DNA from: Fontibacillus puldeungensis
Lineage (GTDB): Bacteria > Bacillota > Bacilli > Paenibacillales > Paenibacillaceae
Direction: 5' to 3'
NCBI RefSeq assembly: GCF_042678945.1
Contig: NZ_JBHTLM010000003.1
Span: forward strand, 1-64,000
DNA: 64,000 bases
Both the position numbers and the translations under genes were made by a program. Below the pieces are notes generated by a model. The model did not search any database. It was not told the origin of the DNA and worked only from the letters and a program-made list of their open reading frames with translations. Below, in pieces: positions 9,519 through 16,935 of this stretch. Numbering within the stretch: the first letter of the stretch is position 1; each line of letters starts with the position of its first letter.

Positions 9519-9554
9519 GCACATGAATCATGATGAGGAGAGGTATAGTAAGCT

Positions 9555-10808
9555 ATGGCAGTATTCTCAGAAGAAATTGTAGAGTGGTTGGAACAATCGG
9601 AGCAGCAGGTTGAAGGTCGTTTTCGTGAAATTGATCGGATTGTAGATATCAACCAATGGAAAGTGATTGAGGCGTTTCAACGGCATCAGGTAAGTGACTT
9701 TCATTTTGCAGGTTCCACGGGTTATGCCTATAATGACCGGGGACGCGAGGTGCTGGACCTGGTTTATGCTGATGTTTTCGGCGCAGAGGCAGCGTTGGTA
9801 CGCCCTCATTTTGCTTCCGGGACACACACGATTGCTACAGCTTTATTTGGGGTACTCCGTCCTGGTGATGAGCTGATGTATATTACAGGCCGGCCTTATG
9901 ACACCCTACATAAAGTGATCGGCAAGCCAGGTGACGGTTCCGGTTCGCTGCAAGATTACGGTATTACATACAGCGAATCGGCCCTGCTGGAAGATGGAAC
10001 GGTGGACTGGGAAACGGTAAAATCCAAGATTAACGATAAGACGAAAGTGATCGGTATCCAACGTTCTCGCGGTTACGACTGGCGGGATTCCTATACCGTG
10101 GATCAAATCGGGGAAATGGTGCAAAAGGTCAAAGCTTTGAAACCGGACATCATCGTATTCGTCGACAACTGTTATGGGGAATTTACAGAGGAGCATGAGC
10201 CCACAGAGGTTGGAGCCGATCTGATCGCCGGCTCGCTGATCAAGAACCCCGGCGGTGGTTTAGCCGAAACCGGCGGGTATATTTGCGGGAAGGCAGATTT
10301 AGTGACGCTGGCTTCTTATCGGCTGACAGCGCCCGGTATTGGTGGAGAGGTGGGCGCCATGCTGGGAACGACGCGAGGTATTTATCAGGGCCTGTTTATG
10401 GCGCCGACCATCGTAGGGCAAGCGGTGCGAGGAAGCGTTCTGGCTGCTGCGCTATTTGAACGCGCCGGATTCCAAAGCCGGCCGGGCTGGAAGGCAAAGC
10501 GGACGGACCTTATTCAGGCAATCCAATTTAGCGGTCCAGAGCAATTGATTGCATTTGTCCAAGGGATGCAGCGGGCAGCCGCTGTAGATGGGCATGTAGT
10601 ACCGGAGCCTTGGGATATGCCAGGCTACGAGCATCCGGTTATTATGGCCGCGGGAACCTTCATCCAGGGAGGCAGCCTAGAGCTGTCTGCGGACGCACCA
10701 ATCCGTGCTCCGTATATCGCTTATATGCAAGGTGGACTTACTTACTCTCACGTTAAGTTTGGTCTATTAACCGCCTTGCAGACGATGAAGGACCGTAACT
10801 TGTTGTAA
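9555..10808 (+). CDS. YnbB-type PLP-dependent enzyme (methionine gamma-lyase / aluminium-resistance family)
   Basis: 417 residues of the fold type I PLP superfamily. The cofactor lysine is in SLIKNPGGGLAETGGYI, and the glycine-rich SGTHTIATALFG and PHFASG segments match the YnbB family, often labelled aluminium resistance protein or methionine gamma-lyase family. The true substrate of this family is not settled. ATG 9555 is preceded by GAGGAGAGG. It lies directly upstream of glnR, as in Bacillus. Confidence 0.85.
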   Translation: MAVFSEEIVEWLEQSEQQVEGRFREIDRIVDINQWKVIEAFQRHQVSDFHFAGSTGYAYNDRGREVLDLVYADVFGAEAALVRPHFASGTHTIATALFGVLRPGDELMYITGRPYDTLHKVIGKPGDGSGSLQDYGITYSESALLEDGTVDWETVKSKINDKTKVIGIQRSRGYDWRDSYTVDQIGEMVQKVKALKPDIIVFVDNCYGEFTEEHEPTEVGADLIAGSLIKNPGGGLAETGGYICGKADLVTLASYRLTAPGIGGEVGAMLGTTRGIYQGLFMAPTIVGQAVRGSVLAAALFERAGFQSRPGWKAKRTDLIQAIQFSGPEQLIAFVQGMQRAAAVDGHVVPEPWDMPGYEHPVIMAAGTFIQGGSLELSADAPIRAPYIAYMQGGLTYSHVKFGLLTALQTMKDRNLL

Positions 10809-10826
10809 GTTATCCTTACACATCTA

Positions 10827-10855
10827 TTGACATGTTAGGATAGTTCACATATGAT
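10827..10855 (+). promoter_or_regulatory. glnR promoter with GlnR operator in the spacer
   Basis: TTGACA (10827-10832) and TATGAT (10850-10855) are 17 bases apart. The spacer is almost filled by TGTTAGGATAGTTCACA (10833-10849), an exact match to the GlnR/TnrA consensus TGTNA-N7-TNACA. GlnR bound there would cover the promoter, giving autorepression of glnRA when nitrogen is plentiful. Confidence 0.9.
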
Positions 10856-10890
10856 AAGGTCATGATAAAATAACTGGAAGGTTGATAGCG

Positions 10891-11301
10891 ATGAGTGACG
10901 AAATTCGCAGAAACATGGCCTTATTTCCAATCGGTATTGTCATGAAGCTGACTGATTTAACAGCACGGCAAATTAGATACTATGAACAGCATCAGCTCAT
11001 TGTGCCTGCACGTACCTCAGGGAATCAACGCCTTTTTTCTTTTAACGACGTAGAACGGTTGCTTGAGATTAAAGGGCTTATTGATAAAGGTGTAAATATT
11101 GCGGGAATTAAGCAGGTAATGAACCCAATGTCCCGTGAATCACAAGATGCGACGGTAATTACGAAGGATACAGAAGAAAAACGCAAGGAAATGACGGATT
11201 CCCAGCTTTTTAGAATGTTGAAGCAGCAATTAGTTACGGGGAACAAAACGGGACAGGTATCCCTGATACAAGGTGAGTTGTCTCGATTTTTCAAAATATA
11301 A
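10891..11301 (+). CDS. glnR: MerR-family nitrogen regulator GlnR
   Basis: 136 residues. The N-terminal MerR-type winged helix (FPIGIVMKLTDLTARQIRYYEQHQLI..RTSGNQRLFSFNDVERLLEI) is that of GlnR, and the C-terminal tail ends in the short basic/aromatic segment that interacts with feedback-inhibited glutamine synthetase in relatives. ATG 10891 was chosen over TTG 10882 because GGAAGG is better spaced and the protein then begins MSDEIRRN. glnA follows 24 bases downstream. Confidence 0.95.
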   Translation: MSDEIRRNMALFPIGIVMKLTDLTARQIRYYEQHQLIVPARTSGNQRLFSFNDVERLLEIKGLIDKGVNIAGIKQVMNPMSRESQDATVITKDTEEKRKEMTDSQLFRMLKQQLVTGNKTGQVSLIQGELSRFFKI

Positions 11302-11325
11302 AATTTATAGTTAGGAGAGGTTAAT

Positions 11326-12659
11326 GTGAGTTACAAGAAAGAAGACATTTTGCGCATTGCCAAAGAAGAAAATGTGCGTTTTATCCGTTTGCAATTTACC
11401 GATCTCCTTGGCACGATTAAAAACGTAGAAATTCCTGTTAGTCAGCTGGAAAAAGCGCTGGATAACAAAATGATGTTTGACGGCTCTTCCATTGAAGGTT
11501 ATGTTCGTATCGAGGAATCTGACATGTATCTGTATCCGGACCTTAGTACTTGGGTTATTTTCCCATGGGTCACGGAAGATCGTGTAGCTCGTTTGATTTG
11601 CGACGTGTATATGCCTGATGGCACACCATTCTCCGGTGATCCGCGTGCCATTTTGAAGCGTGTTCTGAAAGAGGCCGAGGAAATGGGCTATACTTCGATG
11701 AATGTTGGTCCTGAACCGGAATTCTTCTTGTTCAAAACCGATGATAAAGGGAACCCAACCACCGAACTGAATGACCAAGGTGGATATTTCGACTTGGCGC
11801 CTACCGACCTTGGTGAGAACTGCCGCCGCGAAATCGTGTTAACCCTGGAAGAAATGGGCTTTGAAATTGAAGCATCTCACCACGAAGTGGCTCCTGGCCA
11901 ACATGAGATCGACTTTAAATATGCAAATGCTGTTAAAGCAGCGGATCAAATTCAAACATTTAAGCTTGTTGTTAAAACGATCGCTCGTCAACACGGCCTT
12001 CATGCTACATTTATGCCTAAGCCGCTGTTCGGTGTGAACGGTTCTGGCATGCACTGCCACCAATCGCTGTTCAAAGGCGATACGAACGCATTCTTTGATA
12101 ATAACGATACGCTTGGTCTTAGTCAGGTCAGGAAGCTCGTTATTATATGGCCGGCATTTTGAAACATGCCCGTTCCTTTGCGGCGATTACCAACCCGACG
12201 GTCAATTCCTACAAACGTCTCGTTCCGGGCTATGAAGCTCCATGCTACGTTGCTTGGTCCTCCAGCAACCGCAGCCCAATGATCCGGATTCCGGCTTCCC
12301 GCGGACTTAGCACTCGGATCGAAGTTCGTAACCCGGACCCTGCAGCTAACCCATACCTTGCTTTGGCAGTAATGCTCAAAGCCGGTCTTGACGGAATCAA
12401 AAATGAGCTGCCTCTGGTTGATCCGGTTGACCGCAACATCTATATAATGTCGGAAGAAGAACGTGTAGAAGAAGGCATTCCAAGCTTGCCATCCGATCTG
12501 AAGGAAGCTCTCGGAGAACTGCTTCGCAGCGAAATTATTTCCGAAGCACTCGGCGATCATGCTCTGACTCACTTCTATGAGCTAAAAGAAATCGAATGGG
12601 ATATCTTCCGCACGCAAGTGCATCCATGGGAACGCGATCAATATATGACGTTGTATTAA
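11326..12659 (+). pseudogene. glnA: Glutamine synthetase glnA, interrupted by a 5-bp tandem duplication
   Basis: Class I glutamine synthetase makes glutamine from glutamate and ammonia and signals to GlnR. From GTG 11326 (AGGAGAGG upstream) the frame gives the first 267 or so residues, including DGSSIEGY, GPEPEFFLF and NGSGMHCHQS, then runs into TGA at 12160. The rest (MAGILKHARSF to WERDQYMTLY) continues in another frame from about 12133 to 12659. At 12122-12131 GTCAG occurs twice in tandem; removing one copy restores LSQEARYYMAGI and an uninterrupted 442-residue protein, the normal length. As written, the product lacks half the active site. It may be a real lesion or a sequencing error; if real, another glutamine synthetase or glutamine supply is needed. 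Confidence 0.9.
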
Positions 12660-12670
12660 GATAGAGAAAT

Positions 12671-12701
12671 CCTCTGGGGCTAAGGCTTCAGAGGTTTTTT
12701 T
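12671..12701 (+). terminator. Terminator of glnRA
   Basis: CCTCTGGGGC pairs with GCTTCAGAGG (two G-U pairs) and is followed by seven T residues. Confidence 0.85.
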
Positions 12702-12712
12702 ACTTATATTCA

Positions 12713-12745
12713 AGTCGGGACAGATTGTCCCGACTATTTTTATTT
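12713..12745 (+). terminator. Second terminator after glnA
   Basis: Perfect 9-bp stem AGTCGGGAC/GTCCCGACT with a 5-base loop, followed by ATTTTTATTTT. It backs up the terminator just upstream. Confidence 0.85.
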
Positions 12746-12748
12746 TGA

Positions 12749-12762
12749 AGAACGGATGTTCG
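12749..12762. promoter_or_regulatory. Candidate LexA (SOS) box
   Basis: AGAACGGATGTTCG has the GAAC-N4-GTTC core of the Firmicute LexA site. It lies about 140 bases ahead of a 50-residue ORF; no convincing -35/-10 pair was seen next to it. Confidence 0.6.
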
Positions 12763-12900
12763 TGCTTCAACCGGGTCATCTAAGCCGGATTGTTTCGACG
12801 TCCACCTGCGCATTCTCTTTAATGCCTAACTGAAATTTTTATGGGTATGCGTAATAATCCGTCAATTGGATACCTTATGCGTATAAGGAGGTTGATGGAA

Positions 12901-13053
12901 ATGGTAACCGAATTGAAAAGATATCAGCGCAGACGTTATCGGTTAAAGCATTGGTGGGTTACGGAACGCTTAGGTGTTGGAAGGGCAGAACGCGGAAAGC
13001 GTAAGAGGTACGGATTCAATACGTTGAACTACCTTGATATCAAATGGGAATAG
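12901..13053 (+). CDS. Small very basic protein of 50 residues, unknown function
   Basis: Not recognised. The product is 50 residues, MVTELKRYQRRRY to LDIKWE, with many Arg and Lys and several aromatic residues and no membrane segment. A strong AAGGAGG (12885-12891) stands 9 bases before ATG 12901, which supports real translation. Half of that site is paired in a small hairpin, CCTTAT-GCGT-ATAAGG (12873-12888), which could limit initiation. A LexA-type box lies upstream and lexA follows convergently, so SOS induction is possible. It could bind nucleic acid, but this is only suggested by its charge. Confidence 0.5.
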   Translation: MVTELKRYQRRRYRLKHWWVTERLGVGRAERGKRKRYGFNTLNYLDIKWE

Positions 13054-13058
13054 ATATA

Positions 13059-13106
13059 AAAAATAGGACAAAGCAGGGAGTTAACTCAGCTTTCGTCCTA
13101 TTTTTA
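13059..13106. terminator. Bidirectional terminator between the small ORF and lexA
   Basis: AAAAATAGGAC pairs with GTCCTATTTTT. The A run on one side and T run on the other let it work for both converging transcripts. Confidence 0.8.
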
Positions 13107-13137
13107 TTGCTTTGCTTAAAGCTTTAAGTCAACGACG

Positions 13138-13764
13138 TTAGTGAAAGTCTCTGAACAGACCTACCACTTTGCCAAGAATGGTTACATTTTTCAGCCGAAT
13201 CGGTTGCATCGTTGAATTTTCCGGCTGTAAGCGAATGTGGTCTTTTTCTTTGTAAAAAGTTTTAACCGTTGCTTCGTCTTCTTCTGTCATGGCTACAACG
13301 ATATCTCCGTTGTCAGCTGTCTGCTGCTGCCGCACAATGACGTAATCCCCACTATGTATCCCGGCTTCGATCATGCTATCTCCGATAACCGATAGCATAA
13401 ATATTTCGCCATCACCAGCATAATGCTCAGGAAGAGGGAAATAGTCATCAATATTCTCCGTTGCTGTAATCGGCATACCTGCAGTGACTTTACCGACTAC
13501 AGGAACACGTTTCACACTATGTGCGAACAGGCTCAAATTCTCTGATTCTTCCTGCCCCAAAAGCTCGATTGCACGAGGCTTGGTTGGATCCCGGCGAATA
13601 AGTCCTTTCTTCTCCAGTCGGTCCAAATGGCCATGAACGGTAGAACTGGAAGCTAGTCCGACGGCTTCACCGATCTCCCGGACAGAAGGAGGATATCCTT
13701 TCGCCCGAACTTCGCTGCGTATAAATTCAAGAATGGCCTGCTGTCGGCTGGATACCTTAGACAT
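13138..13764 (-). CDS. lexA: SOS repressor LexA
   Basis: 208 residues, typical of Bacillus LexA. The N-terminal winged helix (SSRQQAILEFIRSEV, YPPSVREIGEAVGL) is followed by the self-cleavage site TAGMPI, the catalytic Ser in GDSMIEAG and the catalytic Lys in EATVKTF, so RecA-dependent autocleavage should be intact. ATG at 13764 gives MSKVSSRQQ; upstream in-frame extension would run through the operator and is unlikely. It is transcribed divergently from yneA through a shared region with five LexA boxes. Confidence 0.97.
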   Translation of the reverse strand: MSKVSSRQQAILEFIRSEVRAKGYPPSVREIGEAVGLASSSTVHGHLDRLEKKGLIRRDPTKPRAIELLGQEESENLSLFAHSVKRVPVVGKVTAGMPITATENIDDYFPLPEHYAGDGEIFMLSVIGDSMIEAGIHSGDYVIVRQQQTADNGDIVVAMTEEDEATVKTFYKEKDHIRLQPENSTMQPIRLKNVTILGKVVGLFRDFH

Positions 13765-13798
13765 ACATGCATCAACCCCATTAGTAACGTTTGGAAAA

Positions 13799-13838
13799 AT
13801 TATAACACAGAACTGCCGTTCGTACAAACATTAGTTCT
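13799..13838 (-). promoter_or_regulatory. lexA promoter with two LexA boxes
   Basis: On the minus strand TTGTAC (13827-13822) and TATAAT (13804-13799) are 17 bases apart. AGAACTGCCGTTCG (13809-13822) fills the spacer and CAAACATTAGTTCT (13825-13838) covers the -35, so LexA would repress itself. Confidence 0.8.
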
Positions 13839-13868
13839 AAATGAACCGGGAGGTTCTAAAAAAATAAG

Positions 13869-13947
13869 GGAACGAATGTTCTGAAAAGGTATTGAAACAA
13901 ACAAATGTTCGTGTTATATTAAATTTATCAATAAGAACATTTGTTTG
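13869..13947 (+). promoter_or_regulatory. yneA promoter with three LexA boxes
   Basis: TTGAAA (13892-13897) and TATATT (13915-13920) are 17 bases apart. LexA-type boxes lie upstream (13869-13882, GGAACGAATGTTCT), in the spacer (13898-13911, CAAACAAATGTTCG) and downstream of the start of transcription (13934-13947, AGAACATTTGTTTG). Tight repression of the division inhibitor is expected. Confidence 0.8.
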
Positions 13948-13959
13948 GAGTGATGAGCG

Positions 13960-14319
13960 ATGTTGAAATATAGCACTTACCAAAGTATTTATGACAAACC
14001 TTCTCGCCAGGTGCGAAATGAAGGAATACATACTTTTTTATTTCATAAAGGGCTTGCTAAACTGGCAGTAGTACTGGTTGTTTTATGTATCACCTGTACA
14101 GGCATGGTAACGGCTTTCGCTTCTTCTTCGGAAGATGGAAATCGTACCCTACAGAAGAGTATCGTCGTCATGCCTGGGGATACACTTTGGAAAATAGCAT
14201 CTGAACATAAACCTCAGGGCAAAGACACCAGAATATATATTGAGAAGATCATGAAGATGAACAACTTGTCATCCAGTGCAATTAAGGCAGGAGATACACT
14301 TAATCTCCCATGGAAATAG
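13960..14319 (+). CDS. yneA: SOS cell-division suppressor YneA
   Basis: 119 residues: a basic N-terminal region, one membrane segment at about 32-52 (LAVVLVVLCITCTGMVTAFA), then an extracellular LysM domain (VVMPGDTLWKIASEH to GDTLNLPWK). Domain layout, length and position divergent from lexA all match YneA, which delays division after DNA damage in Bacillus. ATG 13960 lies 12 bases after the last LexA box; GGAGTGATG serves as ribosome binding site. The Bacillus neighbour yneB (resolvase) is absent here. Confidence 0.92.
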   Translation: MLKYSTYQSIYDKPSRQVRNEGIHTFLFHKGLAKLAVVLVVLCITCTGMVTAFASSSEDGNRTLQKSIVVMPGDTLWKIASEHKPQGKDTRIYIEKIMKMNNLSSSAIKAGDTLNLPWK

Positions 14320-14373
14320 CGTGCCAACCAGCTTCACCTTTATATGTATATTTTAGACGCTTCTATAAATAAT

Positions 14374-14430
14374 AGGGCTTGTTTAGTGCGATCGATCGTT
14401 GTTATGATGTCGCCTTGACAAGCTCTTTTT
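14374..14430 (+). terminator. Terminator after yneA
   Basis: AGGGCTTGT pairs with ACAAGCTCT (one G-U) around a 35-base loop and is followed by T5. Confidence 0.7.
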
Positions 14431-14538
14431 CTCATGTCAAAGTAAGAATTAATGTCTTACCCAACCTTACCGCCTAACAACCACCTAGTTGGAGACGGTA
14501 TGATGGGGAATAGAAGATTGATGAACCAGGAGGATACT

Positions 14539-14712
14539 ATGGATATTGATGCTTTAGTTAAGCGGATTAATGAATTGGCTCACAAGCATAAAACAGAAGG
14601 ATTAACGCAGGACGAGATGCTGGAGAGAGCCCATCTTCGGGAAACCTATTTGCAAAACGTCCGCAGAAACTTTCGTCAGCAGCTCGAATCCATCGAGATT
14701 GTAGATAAATAG
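14539..14712 (+). CDS. ynzC: DUF896 protein, YnzC-like
   Basis: 57 residues. MDIDALVKRINELAHKHK..LTQDEMLERAHLRETYL to IEIVDK matches the small DUF896 family of two helices, found next to lexA-yneA in Bacillus too. ATG 14539 has AGGAGG 6 bases upstream; the longer upstream reading lacks such a site. It is shorter than Bacillus YnzC at the C-terminus. Its role is not established, although DUF896 genes are often linked to SOS loci. Confidence 0.85.
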   Translation: MDIDALVKRINELAHKHKTEGLTQDEMLERAHLRETYLQNVRRNFRQQLESIEIVDK

Positions 14713-14725
14713 GGGAGGAACTTGC

Positions 14726-15262
14726 ATGGCTTCGTTTGACCGTAAAGTAGAGCGGAATCAGCTCAGAATGAACAAGAAAGGAAAAGGCCCGACTTTAAAC
14801 AATGGACAGGGCAGCAAAAACCCGAGAGCTACACAGGGAGCCAATGGAGACGGTGATGTGTTTAAGGGACGCAACATTATTTTGCCGTCTCTTCTTGTTC
14901 TCGTCGCTCTCTTGTATGCGGCTGTGGGTCTTATAGGAAACGCAGCAGAAGTAAACTCAGCGATGTACTGGATCACCATTGGACTGTACATGATCCTTGC
15001 TTTGGCGTTATTTTTACGAAAGCCTTATCTTCGTATTAATAAAAGCTGGCTGTATACGACAAAGTTTAACCGTGACCGGATGATCGATGCAGGAAACATC
15101 AGCAAAATCCAAGTCATGCGCAACAAAATCGTCATTGTGCCTAAAGGCAAAGATGCAAGCTGGGTATTTTACCGTACGCGCAATCGGTTTGATACCGAGG
15201 CAATGGCTACTCGGCTTGAGTTGTATGCCAAAACGCATCACGTTACACTAGTTAAGGAATAA
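14726..15262 (+). CDS. Membrane protein of unknown function
   Basis: Not recognised. The 178-residue product begins with about 50 basic, Gly/Asn-rich residues, has two membrane segments (about 52-72 and 78-97), and ends in a soluble 75-residue domain (LRINKSWLYTTKFNRDRMI, WVFYRTRNRFDTEAMATRLE) that looks like a PH-like or small beta-rich cytoplasmic module. It follows ynzC by 13 bases with GGGGAGG upstream, so the two are probably one unit. Confidence 0.7.
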   Translation: MASFDRKVERNQLRMNKKGKGPTLNNGQGSKNPRATQGANGDGDVFKGRNIILPSLLVLVALLYAAVGLIGNAAEVNSAMYWITIGLYMILALALFLRKPYLRINKSWLYTTKFNRDRMIDAGNISKIQVMRNKIVIVPKGKDASWVFYRTRNRFDTEAMATRLELYAKTHHVTLVKE

Positions 15263-15343
15263 AACATTAGAAACAGTGGATCATCGCAGGTGACGGATCG
15301 ATCTGCCTATATAAAGGGATAACATGGAGAGAGGTTTGAGACA

Positions 15344-16138
15344 ATGACAATCAGAGCGGTTTGTTTTGATCTGGATGACACGCTGCTATGGGACGATCGC
15401 AGTGTAAAAGAGGCTTTTGAGGAGACCTGCCGCGAAGCACAGAAAGTGCACGGCGTTGACCCGGGTAAACTCGAGGAGGCTGTTCGTAGGGAAGCCAGAG
15501 AGCTTTATCAGTCCTATGAAACGTATCCATTTACTAAGATGATTGGGATTAACCCGTTTGAAGGGTTGTGGGCTAATTTCTCAGCCGGAGAACAGCCGGA
15601 ATTCCGTCAATTGGAGCAGCTCGCTCCGATATACCGTAAAGAGTCTTGGAGACGTGGGTTGATTGCTCTAAGTGTTGATGATGAGGAATTGGCCGAGAAG
15701 CTCGCTGACCGGTTTGTCAATGAACGTCGTAACCGTCCTCATGTGTATGAGGAAACCTTTAATGTATTAAATGAATTGCAAGGGAAGGTTAAGCTTCTGC
15801 TGCTCACCAATGGTTGTCCTGCACTCCAACAAGAGAAACTGGATGGGGTACCGGAGCTTGCTCCGTACTTCGACGAAGTTATTATTTCAGGGGACTTTGG
15901 AAAAGGTAAACCAGATCCGTCTATTTTTCACCATGCGCTTGAACGCCTAGGCATTCAACCAAACGAAGGAATTATGGTTGGCGATAAACTAACGACAGAC
16001 ATCAAGGGAGCACTTAGTGTCGGTATGACCGCTGTTTGGGTGAATCGCGTAGGTAAAACACACAGCGATGAAATTGTTCCAGACTTTGAAATTAAGCATC
16101 TTTCCGAGCTGCATGATATTATAAGACAATTGTCTTAA
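15344..16138 (+). CDS. HAD-superfamily hydrolase
   Basis: 264 residues of the haloacid dehalogenase superfamily with a C1 helical cap. Motif I FDLDDTLLWDD, motif II LLTNG, motif III Lys in GKGKPDPS and motif IV VGDKLTTD are all present, so phosphatase activity is likely. Resembles YsnA/YfnB-type HADs of Bacillus; substrate unknown. AGAGAGG precedes ATG 15344. Confidence 0.85.
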   Translation: MTIRAVCFDLDDTLLWDDRSVKEAFEETCREAQKVHGVDPGKLEEAVRREARELYQSYETYPFTKMIGINPFEGLWANFSAGEQPEFRQLEQLAPIYRKESWRRGLIALSVDDEELAEKLADRFVNERRNRPHVYEETFNVLNELQGKVKLLLLTNGCPALQQEKLDGVPELAPYFDEVIISGDFGKGKPDPSIFHHALERLGIQPNEGIMVGDKLTTDIKGALSVGMTAVWVNRVGKTHSDEIVPDFEIKHLSELHDIIRQLS

Positions 16139-16201
16139 TCCTGCGCATAGGCTCTGTAAGCGATAGTGCTGGTGCACCGTTTAGAAGGAGGAAAATTCAT
16201 A

Positions 16202-16606
16202 TTGAAGGGAAAAGGCTGGCTTATTTGGACCTTATCACTTTTGATTATCTTACTCAGCGGTTGTGGACGCGCGGAAACGACGGCTATAGAAGATATGCAA
16301 CTGGAGCCGATCCAGGTTGAGCTTCAGGTGACTCCAGACGGCGCAAAAACTGAAGATAAAGTAACTTTTACAGCGAAAGTCACACAAAGTGGTGAAGACG
16401 TGAATGATGCTGCAGAAGTCATGTTTGAGTTTTGGAAAACCGGAGACGATGAGGCCGAGCACAGCAAAGTAACGGTTAAAGGAACGGGTAAAGGCACCTA
16501 TGTGCTGGAACATACGTTTAACGAGCCGGGAACCTACAAGGTGATTTCCCATGTCACTGCACGGGATCAGCATTCTATGCCATCCAAGCAATTTACAGTG
16601 AAATAG
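16202..16606 (+). CDS. YtkA/FixH-like lipoprotein
   Basis: 134 residues. The signal peptide ends in the lipobox LLSGC, so Cys about 21 would be lipidated. The rest is a single immunoglobulin-like YtkA domain (VELQVTPDGAKTEDKVTFTAKV to HVTARDQHSMPSKQFTV). It starts at TTG 16202, 10 bases after GAAGGAGG. Such proteins sit on the outer face of the membrane; some are linked to copper or respiratory complex assembly, but no partner is visible here. Confidence 0.8.
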   Translation: MKGKGWLIWTLSLLIILLSGCGRAETTAIEDMQLEPIQVELQVTPDGAKTEDKVTFTAKVTQSGEDVNDAAEVMFEFWKTGDDEAEHSKVTVKGTGKGTYVLEHTFNEPGTYKVISHVTARDQHSMPSKQFTVK

Positions 16607-16627
16607 TACCGATTTGTGAAATATCTA

Positions 16628-16668
16628 AAGCTGCTTGCATTCGATAAGATATGCAGGCAGCTTTTTTT
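16628..16668 (+). terminator. Terminator after the YtkA-like gene
   Basis: AAGCTGCTTGCAT pairs with ATGCAGGCAGCTT (few mismatches) and is followed by T7. The rest of 16669-16758 is AT-rich with no gene. Confidence 0.85.
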
Positions 16669-16758
16669 ACATCTTTCATTTCCGAACTTTATTCTGCAAT
16701 AATGTATAATTTATTCGTGTTTTAATTCTGATTTATATCATAGGATTACATACAATAT

Positions 16759-16852
16759 AAAAAGCCGGATTATCACGGTTACAGGAGCCTTGTCATCTGA
16801 AAAATACTTTTTATAGCGCTGCTGATCCTTAGTCAATCAAGGCTTTTTATTT
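16759..16852 (+). ncRNA. Candidate structured leader upstream of metH
   Basis: AAAAAGCC (16759-16766) can pair with GGCTTTTT (16841-16848), while AGCCTTG (16786-16792) can pair with CAAGGCT (16838-16844). The two pairings share the same 3' strand and exclude each other, and TTTTATTTT follows. This is how transcription attenuators and riboswitches are built, and metH starts 84 bases later. It contains no SAM-I, T-box or cobalamin consensus that I could recognise, so the class is unknown. Confidence 0.35.
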
Positions 16853-16935
16853 TAACTGAAAAATGTAAGTGGTCTTTTCATAAGTGCATCATTCTGTTAA
16901 ACTAAAACTTAACGTTTTACGGGAGGGACATGATC

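Noticed and set aside
12147..12659. Separate small glutamine synthetase gene starting at ATG 12147
   Set aside because: It is just the 3' part of glnA in a shifted frame; no ribosome binding site, and removing 5 bases rejoins both parts.
13843..13856. GAAC-N6-GTTC between the LexA boxes
   Set aside because: Spacer of six bases does not fit LexA.
16607..16935. SAM, T-box or cobalamin riboswitch ahead of metH
   Set aside because: None of their conserved sequence blocks could be found; only a generic structured element is reported.
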